Of a stretch of 64,000 nt of DNA, positions 1 to 8,933 are shown piece by piece; the first letter of the stretch is position 1; every line of letters begins with the position of its first letter. The notes beneath the pieces were generated by a model, which saw nothing but the letters and a program-made list of their open reading frames with translations, searched no databases and was not told the origin of the DNA. The position numbers and the translations under genes were made by a program. Location of the stretch: positions 4,153,501 to 4,217,500 of the forward strand of contig PHTZ01000001.1 in the NCBI GenBank assembly GCA_002813285.1, read 5' to 3'. Origin of the DNA: Flavobacteriaceae bacterium MAR_2009_75 (lineage in GTDB: Bacteria; Bacteroidota; Bacteroidia; Flavobacteriales; Flavobacteriaceae).

Positions 1-449
1 TGCATACCATTATGCCATTTTCCGCAGATGGCGGTCTTATATCCTGATTCTTTGAGTATTTCTGCTAGGGTCGTTTCATCATAGTTCATACGTTCACCAC
101 CAGCAGAGGTGCTGTAGACCCCAGTTCTTGTGAAATACCTGCCCGTGAGTAGTTCGGCCCGGGTCGGTGAGCAAACAGGTTGTACATAAAAGTTTTCAAA
201 TGCGACACCATATTTGGCCAGGGCATCGATGTGCGGAGTATTTAAATTAGTATTTCCGTTACTTGATAAATCGCCCCATCCTTGGTCATCGGCAACAATT
301 AGAACGATATTGGGTCTTTTATCGTCTCTAGTTTCAGAAATCTGTTCAGGCTTTTTTTCTTTCTTACAAGAAAATAAAAGAAGTAAAATAATAAAAGGAA
401 GAGGTATTATTCTTGACTTGGCTACCTGAAAAATTTTTGCTTCATTCAC
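1..449 (-). CDS. S1-family sulfatase lipoprotein, N-terminal part (cut by window edge)
   Basis: About 149 N-terminal residues are visible; the rest lies left of the window. The sulfatase signature C-S-P-T-R is at residues 93-97, where Cys93 would be converted to formylglycine, and an ADDQGWGD metal-binding stretch is at residues 53-60. A hydrophobic leader ending in LLFSC (Cys28) marks a lipoprotein exported to the periplasm or outer surface. GTG at 447-449 is the only reasonable start after an upstream stop. The family hydrolyses sulfate esters, often on algal polysaccharides; the substrate here cannot be told. It is divergent from the glycosidase at 608, so the two may belong to one polysaccharide locus. 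Confidence 0.9.
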   Translation of the reverse strand, partial: MNEAKIFQVAKSRIIPLPFIILLLLFSCKKEKKPEQISETRDDKRPNIVLIVADDQGWGDLSSNGNTNLNTPHIDALAKYGVAFENFYVQPVCSPTRAELLTGRYFTRTGVYSTSAGGERMNYDETTLAEILKESGYKTAICGKWHNGM

Positions 450-607
450 GGTGGTTGGGCAATTATAAATATGTTTGTGTATCAGATTTTAACATTCTAT
501 ATGCTAGATTTCAAGATACTGATTATTGCCTGAAAGACCAGATGTTCGTTATGATTTCGCTTCAGAAAATATTCCTATCTTATGGGATCAATAACAAACG
601 ACCATCA

Positions 608-2452
608 ATGCGACCTTGCAAACTTGTTGTAACTTTTCTTGTGCTGATTTTTTGCATGTTCGGTTGCATAGAAGAGACGGAGCAGCAAAATTATGAGATT
701 AAAGGAAGCCTTAAGAAGTGGCAGCCGATCACATTTACCTTCGACGGTCCGTCAGCTTCTGAAAAAGATAGTTTGAACCCATTTCTAGATTACAGTTTAC
801 TGGTCAATTTCAAGAATGAAGTTGCCAACTATACTGTTCACGGTTACTTTGCCGCTGACGGCGATGCTGCAGATACAAGTGCCGAAAGCGGAAACAAATG
901 GGAGGTAAAGTTCTCACCTGATAGAAAAGGAGTTTGGGAGTTTGAAGCTTTTCTTATGGAGGGTAAAGATATTGCCTTAAAGCAATTTACAGTCCCAAAA
1001 AAAAATGGGAAAATTTGGAACATTACGGGCAGCTTTGAAATTTTGCCTGTTGACAGTTTGGCCACCGGATTTTATAAGACCGGAAAGTTGGCCTATAACC
1101 GGAGTCGTTATTTAGAGGAAAGCGAAACTAAAAAAGCATTCTTAAAGAATGGTGTGGGTAGCCCTGAAACTTTTTTGGCCTATCACGAATTTGACGGTAC
1201 CTATGATAATGGTGGTGTTGAAACACCTTCTTTGAAAGAGGGGTTGCATGAGTACATGCCTCATCTTGAGGATTGGAAAGACAGTACGGCCATTTGGGAA
1301 GACAACGAAGCCACATGGAAAGGGGACCAGGGAAAAGCTATAAATGGAGCACTAAATTATTTGGCGGCAAAAGGAATGAACAGTCTCTATTTTATGGTGA
1401 TGAACGTGAACGGTGATGGAGATAATGTTTGGCCGTGGACGGGGCCTGAAGAGCGGTTGACCTATGATGTAAGCAAGCTTGCACAATGGGAAAAAGTTTT
1501 CACCCACATGGATGAATTGGGAATTGCCATGAACGTATTTACCCAAGAAACCGAGAACGATTCACTTTTAAACCAAGGCGAACTTGGTTTGGAGAGAAAG
1601 CTCTTTTATAAAGAACTTATAGCACGGTTCGGCCATCATTTGGGTGTGGTGTGGAATCTGGGAGAAGAAACTAATCGTACTACAGAGCAATTAAAAAATT
1701 ATGCATCATTCATTCGGGGCATAGATCCTTACGACCACCCCATTGCGGTGCACAATCATATCAGGGTTACAGGCGAAAGGGTAGAGGGTAGACCGCTAGA
1801 CCCTATCAAAGAGACCTTCGAACCCTTGTTGGGTTATGAGAATTTTGAAATTCCCTCGATACAGATGTTCGATACTACCGAAGTTCATCAAGAAATTAAA
1901 AAGTGGGTCGACCTATCTAAAAAAAAGAGACCTTGGGTGGTTTATCTCGATGAAATCGGTCATTGGAATATCGGCGTGACCACCGATAGTGCAGCGAATA
2001 ATAATTACGGTATGGTAATGCGAAGTAGTCTTTGGGGCAGCATGATGTCGGGTGCTGCGGGAGCATCTTGGTATTTTGGTGGTTTAGATGCCCCAAATAG
2101 CGATATGGCGGCAGAAGATTTCAGGGCACGTGACCAATGGTGGACTATTTGTAACAATGCTGTACAATTTTTTCAAGACCATCTTCCTTTTTGGGAGATG
2201 CAGAACCATGATGAGCTCTTAAGTAATGATAAGGCTTTTTGTTTTGCTAAAAAGGACGAAATTTATGTGGTGTACCTGCCTAAAGGAGAAAAAACAGACC
2301 TGGAAATAACGGATGGCGCCTTCTCAATAGCATTTTATGATCCAATGAAAGGGGGATGCTTTACGATAAACAAAACGAAGGTTGGAAGATTACCAAACCG
2401 AATAGTGTTGAACTTTCTGCTTTTAATGGGCAGACAGATAAAGATTGGGTAA
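608..2452 (+). CDS. DUF5060-type putative glycoside hydrolase lipoprotein, frameshifted near the 3' end
   Basis: ATG 608 was chosen because it gives a leader ending in CMFGC, a lipobox; the frame is open further upstream but without a signal. An N-terminal beta-rich domain (about residues 30-150) resembles DUF5060. It is followed by a probable TIM-barrel part with WNLGEE and YLDEIG segments carrying candidate catalytic Glu residues, then the start of a small C-terminal beta domain (FYDPMKGG). After that motif the frame runs into an unconvincing tail and stops at 2452, while the +1 frame continues sensibly to 2478. Family members act on polysaccharides; the substrate is unknown. The assignment is from recognised sequence pattern only. 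Confidence 0.75.
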   Translation: MRPCKLVVTFLVLIFCMFGCIEETEQQNYEIKGSLKKWQPITFTFDGPSASEKDSLNPFLDYSLLVNFKNEVANYTVHGYFAADGDAADTSAESGNKWEVKFSPDRKGVWEFEAFLMEGKDIALKQFTVPKKNGKIWNITGSFEILPVDSLATGFYKTGKLAYNRSRYLEESETKKAFLKNGVGSPETFLAYHEFDGTYDNGGVETPSLKEGLHEYMPHLEDWKDSTAIWEDNEATWKGDQGKAINGALNYLAAKGMNSLYFMVMNVNGDGDNVWPWTGPEERLTYDVSKLAQWEKVFTHMDELGIAMNVFTQETENDSLLNQGELGLERKLFYKELIARFGHHLGVVWNLGEETNRTTEQLKNYASFIRGIDPYDHPIAVHNHIRVTGERVEGRPLDPIKETFEPLLGYENFEIPSIQMFDTTEVHQEIKKWVDLSKKKRPWVVYLDEIGHWNIGVTTDSAANNNYGMVMRSSLWGSMMSGAAGASWYFGGLDAPNSDMAAEDFRARDQWWTICNNAVQFFQDHLPFWEMQNHDELLSNDKAFCFAKKDEIYVVYLPKGEKTDLEITDGAFSIAFYDPMKGGCFTINKTKVGRLPNRIVLNFLLLMGRQIKIG

Positions 2453-2478
2453 TTTTGATTGCTAGAAGTGACCCCTAA
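2351..2478 (+). other. Frameshift at a G5 run and displaced C-terminal coding tail
   Basis: A run of five G at 2351-2355 follows the codons for DPMK. One additional G would join the upstream frame to a 40-codon stretch ending at TAA 2476-2478, which contains the segment DKDWVILIARSDP, typical of the collagen-binding-like C-terminal domain found after this type of glycosidase. The tail now in frame (2356-2452) has no such character. This is either a sequencing or assembly error in a homopolymer, or a real mutation. Confidence 0.7.
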
Positions 2479-2500
2479 TTTTGAAGCATAATCATATTTA

Positions 2501-3220
2501 ATGAAGTATAGTATTGCATTTTTAGTGCTCGGTATTCTTTTTTTCTCTTGCAAAGAGTTACCAAACAAAACAGAACAAGAACAAACCGAACTTGAAGTTT
2601 TAGAGCCTATAGATACCAATAAAATCAAGAAAGTCGCTCCTGAAAAAACGTTCCGAAGTTTTGAAGGCCTAGCTGACACCACTTTTGTACGGTTGGCCGA
2701 TTTCAGTGACGGTTTCGCTTACGATTTAAGATATGCCACCGAGAACAATTTTCTAAAGGAAAAAGTTTACGACTGTGCAGAATGTTATACTCGAGCAAAA
2801 ACGGCCAAAGCATTGATTGCAGCAAATTCTGATTTTCATGAGAAAGGGGTGAGAATCAAATTTTATGATTGTTACAGACCCAATTCGGTACAGTACAAAA
2901 TGTGGAAAATTGTACCCAACCCTCAATACGTGGCGAACCCGAAAAAAGGATCTATTCATAACAAGGGTGGTGCGGCCGATATTACGCTAGAGACCTTAGA
3001 TGGCGAAGAACTTGATATGGGAACCGATTTTGATTTCTTTGGAAAAAAGGCCTACCATGATAATACAGATTTGCCCGAAGAAATTTTGGACAACAGAAAA
3101 TTACTTAAGGAAACGATGGAAAAACATGGCTTTTGGTCAATTAGAACGGAATGGTGGCATTATAATTTGGCAGCAGGTTCCAATGATAAGGTGGCTAACT
3201 TCAAATGGCCTTGCGAATAA
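2501..3220 (+). CDS. D-alanyl-D-alanine dipeptidase, VanX/DdpX type (M15D), lipoprotein
   Basis: The 239-residue protein starts with a lipoprotein leader ending in FFSC (Cys17). It carries both zinc-site motifs of the M15D family: S-I-H-N-K-G-G-A-A-D near residues 151-160 (His and Asp ligands) and E-W-W-H near the C-terminus (catalytic Glu and third ligand). The YDCYRP segment is also typical. The family cleaves D-Ala-D-Ala; in Gram-negative bacteria the dipeptide is usually salvaged from peptidoglycan. No vanH or vanA genes are nearby, so resistance is unlikely. It lies 20 bp before the esterase gene and may be co-transcribed with it. Confidence 0.88.
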   Translation: MKYSIAFLVLGILFFSCKELPNKTEQEQTELEVLEPIDTNKIKKVAPEKTFRSFEGLADTTFVRLADFSDGFAYDLRYATENNFLKEKVYDCAECYTRAKTAKALIAANSDFHEKGVRIKFYDCYRPNSVQYKMWKIVPNPQYVANPKKGSIHNKGGAADITLETLDGEELDMGTDFDFFGKKAYHDNTDLPEEILDNRKLLKETMEKHGFWSIRTEWWHYNLAAGSNDKVANFKWPCE

Positions 3221-3239
3221 CAAATAAATTCATCTAAAA

Positions 3240-4154
3240 ATGAACAAAGCACTTTTAGTATTTCTAGCCCTTATTTCAATGAACACATTTGCGCAAGACA
3301 CCATTTTACCCCTATGGCCTATAGACACTATACCTAACCGCATAGCATCTGCTGAAAAAGAGACTCATGTAATGGAAGGTATTCTTCGAATCAGCAAGGT
3401 TCAAGAGCCTACAATTGAAGTTTATTTGCCGGCCAAGCAGAATGCTACCGGTCAGGCTATGCTTATATTTCCGGGCGGCGGGTACGGTATTTTGGCCTAC
3501 GATTGGGAGGGCACCGATATTGCTAAATTTTTAAACGGAAAAGGTATTGCCGGTATCGTCGTAAAATACCGTTTGCCATCGGATGTCTCACAGAAGGAAA
3601 AATATAACGTTCCACTAATCGATGCGCAGCGTGCTATGCGAATGGTGCGAAGCCGGGCAAAAGATTGGAATATTTTAGAAAATAAAATTGGTATAATAGG
3701 TTTTTCTGCTGGTGGGCACTTAGCTTCGACCTTAGGTACTCATTACAACGAGAAAGTCTATGATGCTATCGATGATATCGATAAATTAAGTGCCAGACCC
3801 GACTTTATGAATTTGGTTTACCCCGTAATAACCTTTACACAAACAACCAAACATTCGGGCTCAGAAAAAAATTTGTTAGGAGAAAAGTCCAATTCCGATT
3901 TAGAAAGGCATTTTTCGAACGAATTACAAGTAACTACAGATACGCCGCCGACCTTATTGATTCATGCGACGGACGATAAAGCGGTACCGGTCGAAAATAG
4001 TCTTCTTTTCTTTCAAGCCTTAAAAGATAAAGGGGTTTCTGCAACCATGCATATTTACCCGAAAGGGGGGCATGGGTTTTCTCTTGCTCGTGAAGACCTT
4101 CATCTCAGAAGTTGGACGGAAAGACTTTTCGAATGGATGGAAAGTCTTGAATAG
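3240..4154 (+). CDS. Secreted alpha/beta-hydrolase, acetyl-esterase-like
   Basis: A signal peptide ends near NTFAQ at residues 15-19. The fold is recognisable from FPGGGYG (oxyanion region), GFSAGG (nucleophile Ser), TDDKAVP (acid Asp) and GGHGF (His). The arrangement matches the BD-FAE/acetyl-xylan-esterase-like group often found in polysaccharide loci. It probably removes acetyl or other small acyl groups from sugars in the periplasm, but the substrate is not visible. It starts 20 bp after the dipeptidase and ends 3 bp from the convergent aldo/keto reductase, with no hairpin between. Confidence 0.85.
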   Translation: MNKALLVFLALISMNTFAQDTILPLWPIDTIPNRIASAEKETHVMEGILRISKVQEPTIEVYLPAKQNATGQAMLIFPGGGYGILAYDWEGTDIAKFLNGKGIAGIVVKYRLPSDVSQKEKYNVPLIDAQRAMRMVRSRAKDWNILENKIGIIGFSAGGHLASTLGTHYNEKVYDAIDDIDKLSARPDFMNLVYPVITFTQTTKHSGSEKNLLGEKSNSDLERHFSNELQVTTDTPPTLLIHATDDKAVPVENSLLFFQALKDKGVSATMHIYPKGGHGFSLAREDLHLRSWTERLFEWMESLE

Positions 4155-4157
4155 CGC

Positions 4158-5081
4158 TTAAAGATTGTTCAGATAATTCACCATTTTCGCTCGCTCTTTG
4201 GCATCGGGTAACCTACCGTGACCGGCCATCATATTATCAACCACGTGGTGAGGTTTTGAAGTTCCGGGTATAACACAATTCACAGCTTCTTCGCCAAGAA
4301 TATATTTAAGAAAATATTGAGCCCAAGAGCTGATGTCCAAATCTGCGCACCATTCGGGGAGTTTCTTGCCCTTGGTAGCACGAAAAAGCGAACCACTTTC
4401 AAAAGGACTATTAATGATTACCGCGGTACTATTTTCTTTAGCAGTGTTTAGTAAGAACTTCTCTGCATGACGGCCGCGTATCGAGTAATTGAATTGGGCA
4501 AAGTCTGGTTTTTCATCTTTGATAATTTTAGCCAATGAATCATGGGAACTGTCGGTATAATGGGTAATGCCCCAATATCTAATCAGGCCCTTGTTTTTCA
4601 TATCTTTTAAGGTGGCCATATGGGTTTTCCAATCCACCAAGTTGTGTATTTGAATCAAATCCATCGTACTCCGCTGCATTTTTTGCATCGATTGGTTCAT
4701 TTGGTCAATGCCCTCCTGTTTGCCTGATGTCCATACTTTAGTGGCATAGAAAAAAGAATCTTTGGTTTTTAGTTGCGATGTGAGGTCACCGACGACTTTT
4801 TCTGAAGAACCGTACATAGGTGAGCTATCGATAACGCTACCACCGTTGGCATTCATTTTTACTAAAACTTCAGTGAGTTGTTTTCTGAGTTCGGTATTAT
4901 TTTGGGCATCGAATGACTGCCAGGTTCCCAAGCCTACAATAGGTAAATCTTCTCCTGAAGATTTAATTTTACGCGTTCTTATTTCGCTTGGCTTGTCAAA
5001 TGCTAGGGTGGGGCAGATAAGTGCTCCGGCAGCAGCTGCACCGATGGTTTGAACAACCCTTCTTCTCGTATAGTTTTTCAT
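4158..5081 (-). CDS. Tat-exported aldo/keto reductase
   Basis: ATG 5081 is preferred over the one six codons upstream, since it places a twin-arginine motif (T-R-R-R-V-V-Q) right at the N-terminus, followed by an Ala-rich hydrophobic segment. The body shows aldo/keto reductase features: GLGTWQSF, IDSSPMYGSSE (catalytic Asp and Tyr), LIQIHN, and a C-terminal VIPGTSKPHHV cofactor-binding segment. This makes a periplasmic NAD(P)H-type oxidoreductase fold. Tat-exported members are common in marine Bacteroidota sugar loci, but the substrate is unknown. The usual Lys of the catalytic tetrad is likely in YATKVW. Confidence 0.85.
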   Translation of the reverse strand: MKNYTRRRVVQTIGAAAAGALICPTLAFDKPSEIRTRKIKSSGEDLPIVGLGTWQSFDAQNNTELRKQLTEVLVKMNANGGSVIDSSPMYGSSEKVVGDLTSQLKTKDSFFYATKVWTSGKQEGIDQMNQSMQKMQRSTMDLIQIHNLVDWKTHMATLKDMKNKGLIRYWGITHYTDSSHDSLAKIIKDEKPDFAQFNYSIRGRHAEKFLLNTAKENSTAVIINSPFESGSLFRATKGKKLPEWCADLDISSWAQYFLKYILGEEAVNCVIPGTSKPHHVVDNMMAGHGRLPDAKERAKMVNYLNNL

Positions 5082-5198
5082 GGTTTTACCACTTCGCATG
5101 ATTAATAATCAACAAGTTAAGAGTTTTTTATGGTAGTTGTAATTTGATGGTTATAAAATAAGAACAAATTTTTGTGGGTCAATTCTAGTAAAGTTTTA

Positions 5199-5206
5199 TA
5201 TTTTTG
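5199..5206 (+). promoter_or_regulatory. -7 promoter box of the tRNA-Pro gene
   Basis: TATTTTTG matches the Bacteroidota -7 consensus TAnnTTTG exactly and ends 11 bp before the mature tRNA, which puts the transcription start just ahead of it. A TTTG at 5171-5174 could be the -33 element, although its spacing of about 24 bp is long. Confidence 0.5.
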
Positions 5207-5217
5207 CAGACCAATTT

Positions 5218-5760
<543 letters not shown>

Positions 5761-5922
5761 TCACCCTAACCAACCTTCTATATCCAAACTACGGTATTGA
5801 ATAGCCTCTCCGATATGATCGCCAGTCACTTCTTGGCTATTTTCAAGGTCAGCGATGGTACGGGACACTTTATCCACAATTTGATTATAAGTAGAATCCT
5901 TCTTAACATATTGGATTGAAAC
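5761..5922 (-). pseudogene. C-terminal relic of a ComM/YifB Mg-chelatase-like ATPase
   Basis: Read on the minus strand, 53 codons end in a stop at 5761 and spell the family's conserved C-terminal end: segments [19 protein letters not shown] and EGWLG. Upstream, the frame closes with a TAA and the rest of the roughly 510-residue protein is absent. The intact family is a AAA+ ATPase (ComM) that acts in branch migration during natural transformation. The fragment has no start and is presumably dead. It may have been carried in with, or cut by, the putative island. Confidence 0.75.
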
Positions 5923-6060
5923 TTAAACACAAGACTTTCTAGGTATACAAGAGTGTTTGGGATTAGAACATCAGCTTCCAATAAACGTATTTTATTATTT
6001 AGCAATAAAATAAGGGATAAATCTGTAACTTGTGTTAACAACCGCCTACCAATACTTCAC

Positions 6061-6774
6061 ATGATAAAATTCTTCCGTAAAATCCGGCAAAAACTATTGT
6101 CTGAAAATAAATTCAGTAAATACCTGCTTTATGCTATCGGTGAAATTATTTTGGTCGTTATCGGAATTCTGATTGCACTGTCCATCAACAACTGGAATGA
6201 GGGAAATAAAAGAAAATCACAAGAAAGAGACATACTACTTCAAATGAAACGCAATTTGGAGCGGGATTTAAAACAAGACTACCCAATTCTCGTTCTTGAA
6301 AATGCAATGAGGTCAACAAACATTGTGTTGGATTACTTAGAACGAAGTAAACCCTATAACGACAGTCTGGACTACTATTTTGCATGGATACCGGCATACA
6401 CGAGGCATATGCCAAATACGACTGCTTATGACAATTTAAAGATTATAGGTTTTGATATTATTTCTAACGATAGTTTACGTGAAAACTACCAAAAGTTATA
6501 TGCCTTCCACTACGAGCTTATTAAGTTTCAGAAAAATGAACTGGCATATGACAATTCTAATAAATTCCGTGACTTCTACAAGAAACATTTCCGCAATTTC
6601 GTCTGGCATGAAAATGCTACACCAATCAATTATCCCTCCTTATTAGAGAATAATGAATTTCACGAAATGCTAATTTCGACTCGAAATTACAATCAAATAC
6701 AAATGACATTTAGAAATGAAACTAATGCGGAGATAGAAAGGTTAATTAAAATGATTAATAAAGAACTTAATTGA
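6061..6774 (+). CDS. DUF6090 family membrane-anchored protein, copy 1
   Basis: The start ATG 6061 is fixed by the conserved opening MIKFFRKIRQKLL shared with the next three genes. An N-terminal basic segment precedes one membrane helix (about residues 25-43, GEIILVVIGILIALSIN) and the conserved NNWNE. The remaining roughly 190 residues are charged and helical, probably on the far side of the membrane. Function is unknown. It is the first gene of a tightly packed array and the next begins 3 bp after its stop. The C-terminal parts of the copies differ strongly while the N-termini are nearly identical. Confidence 0.88.
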   Translation: MIKFFRKIRQKLLSENKFSKYLLYAIGEIILVVIGILIALSINNWNEGNKRKSQERDILLQMKRNLERDLKQDYPILVLENAMRSTNIVLDYLERSKPYNDSLDYYFAWIPAYTRHMPNTTAYDNLKIIGFDIISNDSLRENYQKLYAFHYELIKFQKNELAYDNSNKFRDFYKKHFRNFVWHENATPINYPSLLENNEFHEMLISTRNYNQIQMTFRNETNAEIERLIKMINKELN

Positions 6775-6777
6775 AAA

Positions 6778-7515
6778 ATGATAAAATTCTTTCGTAAAAT
6801 TCGCCAAAAACTACTTTCCGAGAATAAATTCTCAAAGTATCTTTTTTATGCCATTGGCGAAATTGTGTTAGTGGTCATCGGTATTTTGATAGCCTTAAGC
6901 ATCAATAATTGGAATGAGGGAAGGAAAGACAGGGCGGAATCAATAAAAATTCTCAAAAAATTACAAGCAGAGTTCGAAATAAACACGACCGAACTTGACG
7001 CTTCCATTCATTATCACGAACAGCAAGCTCAAGCCGCAGTAAAAGTCGAAGCCCTTTTCGACCCCAATCATAAAGGGCCAACTGACACCATTGCAAACCT
7101 AATAATACACCTTTTTGACGATTGGAAGTTTGAACCACGTCAAAGCATTACAGCTTCCGCCTTGGCCACGAGTAAAATTGCACTTATAAATAATGATTCG
7201 CTCACTGATAATCTAAATAACTGGATGTATGCACTCAAGAAATACAATGAGCTTCATTCGAGCTTGGGGAAACTAAAGGATGAAATGTGGGTTGATGTAA
7301 ATGAGAACTTTCCCCTTAGGAATCTTGATTCTACACGAAGTATTAGCAATTTTGAAGGCGACCCTGCTGTTATTTTTTCAAGTCTAAAAAATGAGAATAT
7401 TGTTAGATCTATACTTTTACAACAGCAGTTTATTTTGGATTGGTGCAATGCCTTACAGGAGGATCATAATGATATTTTACGCTTTATAAATTTGGAATTA
7501 TCAGAAAACGAATAG
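6778..7515 (+). CDS. DUF6090 family membrane-anchored protein, copy 2
   Basis: The 245-residue protein has the same start (MIKFFRKIRQKLLSENKFSK) and single membrane helix as copy 1, ending in NNWNEGRKD. The soluble part is helical with an EIN/HEQQAQA-type coiled stretch and a DDWKFEP segment that has a counterpart (SDWKYEP) in copy 3, so copies 2 and 3 are closer to each other than to copy 1. No catalytic motif is visible. Spacing of 3 bp on both sides suggests one transcript with coupled translation. Role unknown. Confidence 0.88.
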   Translation: MIKFFRKIRQKLLSENKFSKYLFYAIGEIVLVVIGILIALSINNWNEGRKDRAESIKILKKLQAEFEINTTELDASIHYHEQQAQAAVKVEALFDPNHKGPTDTIANLIIHLFDDWKFEPRQSITASALATSKIALINNDSLTDNLNNWMYALKKYNELHSSLGKLKDEMWVDVNENFPLRNLDSTRSISNFEGDPAVIFSSLKNENIVRSILLQQQFILDWCNALQEDHNDILRFINLELSENE

Positions 7516-7518
7516 TAA

Positions 7519-8265
7519 ATGATAAAATTCTTTCGCCGCATTCGCCAACGCCTACTATCTGAAAACAAGTTCAGCAAATACCTATTGTACGCTGTTGGTG
7601 AAATAGTATTAGTAGTTATAGGTATTTTGTTGGCATTGCAAATCAACGACTGGAATGAGGAAAGCAAAAACCAAAAAGAAGCCCATAAAATTCTGTTGCA
7701 ATTAAAACATGAATTTGAAACGAACAATGACTTAATCGATACAAGTATCGAGTTTCAACGTAGAAGGCTAAACGCAGTCGATGGTTTTAAAGATGGGTTT
7801 GATTCAACTAAAAAAATCAGCGCAGATTCTTTAAAAGCCTTAGTTTCAGATTTGGGATCGGACTGGAAATATGAGCCCATAAAGAATATTATCGAAGCGG
7901 TCATCTCTTCAGGAAAAATCAATTTAATTCAAAATGATTCTGTTAAAGATGCCATCCGTTATTGGGGTACTGCAATTAATAAATATAATGATCTCTATGA
8001 GAGTCAGGATGAACTGTACAACAAAAACATATTACCTATTCTATCTGAGAACTATCCAATGTTTGAATTTGACCCAAAACATGACAGTACTTTTGAGGCA
8101 AACACCGATGCCATTTTCAACAATTTAAAGAACGAAAACTCATTTGTTTTTATTACCAAAGAAGTTGCTTTACTTCTACATTGGACAGAAAAAGGTGTTA
8201 AAGCCCAACAAGATAAGATTTTGGCAAAAATCGACCTTGAATTAAATGAAATGACCCGCGAATGA
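7519..8265 (+). CDS. DUF6090 family membrane-anchored protein, copy 3
   Basis: The 248-residue protein opens with MIKFFRRIRQRLLSENKFSK, has a membrane helix (GEIVLVVIGILLALQIN) and then NDWNEE. Its C-terminal part resembles copy 2 in layout (a WKYEP segment, then helices). Its stop codon overlaps the start of copy 4 in an ATGA, the usual sign of translational coupling. No enzyme motif is visible; the single-helix anchor with a soluble domain would fit a sensor or scaffold, but this is not shown. Confidence 0.88.
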   Translation: MIKFFRRIRQRLLSENKFSKYLLYAVGEIVLVVIGILLALQINDWNEESKNQKEAHKILLQLKHEFETNNDLIDTSIEFQRRRLNAVDGFKDGFDSTKKISADSLKALVSDLGSDWKYEPIKNIIEAVISSGKINLIQNDSVKDAIRYWGTAINKYNDLYESQDELYNKNILPILSENYPMFEFDPKHDSTFEANTDAIFNNLKNENSFVFITKEVALLLHWTEKGVKAQQDKILAKIDLELNEMTRE

Positions 8266-8576
8266 TAAAATTCTTCAGGCACATTAGAAAACGACTACTC
8301 TCAGAGAACAAGTTTAGGAAATACCTACTCTATGCCATTGGTGAGATTGTGCTGGTTATGATTGGTATTTTACTAGCTCTTCAGGTAAATAACTGGAATG
8401 AAAGTTGGACTAAAGAAATAAAAATAAGCAATGAAGAAGGTGCATTGCATTTAATTGATGAAAGTTATTTAGGTGTTGGTATTGATTTTAAATTAGCACA
8501 TCATAAAGCATCTATTTTTGTTATACCGGGTTCTGTGTCGTATGTAAAATTAATTCCCCAAGTGAAGCTGAGTTAG
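8262..8576 (+). CDS. DUF6090 family protein, copy 4, truncated with an unrelated tail
   Basis: Overlaps copy 3 by ATGA. The first 50 residues match the array (MIKFFRHIRKRLLSENKF, one membrane helix, NNWNES), but after about residue 55 the sequence changes to a tail (EGALHLIDESYLGVGIDF) with no counterpart in copies 1-3, and the protein is only 104 residues against 237-248. In the neighbouring frame a further 26 codons with coding character (segment EAELVIKREDLGYAATYR) continue past the stop, ending near 8628. This suggests a deletion joining a DUF6090 start to a foreign, now frameshifted, gene end. It may be non-functional. Confidence 0.6.
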   Translation: MIKFFRHIRKRLLSENKFRKYLLYAIGEIVLVMIGILLALQVNNWNESWTKEIKISNEEGALHLIDESYLGVGIDFKLAHHKASIFVIPGSVSYVKLIPQVKLS

Positions 8577-8933
8577 TCATTAAGAGAGAAGATTTAGGTT
8601 ATGCCGCTACTTATCGCAAAGGAGGATAGGCTTTTGATTTAAAATTTAGATGTTTCTTGCTTTACAACTTGTCTTATTAGTATGAAATAAGAAAAGTACA
8701 ACGAACAACTGCTACAACTGTCGTGGTATGGTGCGGACAATTTCATAAGGAAAAAAGCCTAATGAATAAATCATTATCATATCATCGATTTGAAAAGCCC
8801 TATAAAACGAATAATTTACAAATGCATAATATTCGAATAAAGGATGAATTCTAGTTCCACATATAGAAGATATATAGATTATATGATCTATATCCACACG
8901 TTAGATGATATTAAATGCAAATCAAATTGATTG
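8577..8933. other. Intergenic stretch between DUF6090 array and amidohydrolase
   Basis: About 355 bp. The first 50 bp contain the frameshifted coding-like tail described for the fourth DUF6090 copy. The rest has stops in every frame and no recognisable RNA or clear promoter. Confidence 0.4.

Noticed and set aside
2501-3220. Possible vancomycin resistance (VanX)
   Set aside because: No vanH, vanA or regulator genes nearby. M15D dipeptidases are widespread in peptidoglycan recycling.
8712-8897. Minus-strand 61-codon frame
   Set aside because: No recognisable motif; aromatic-rich by chance in AT-rich non-coding DNA.
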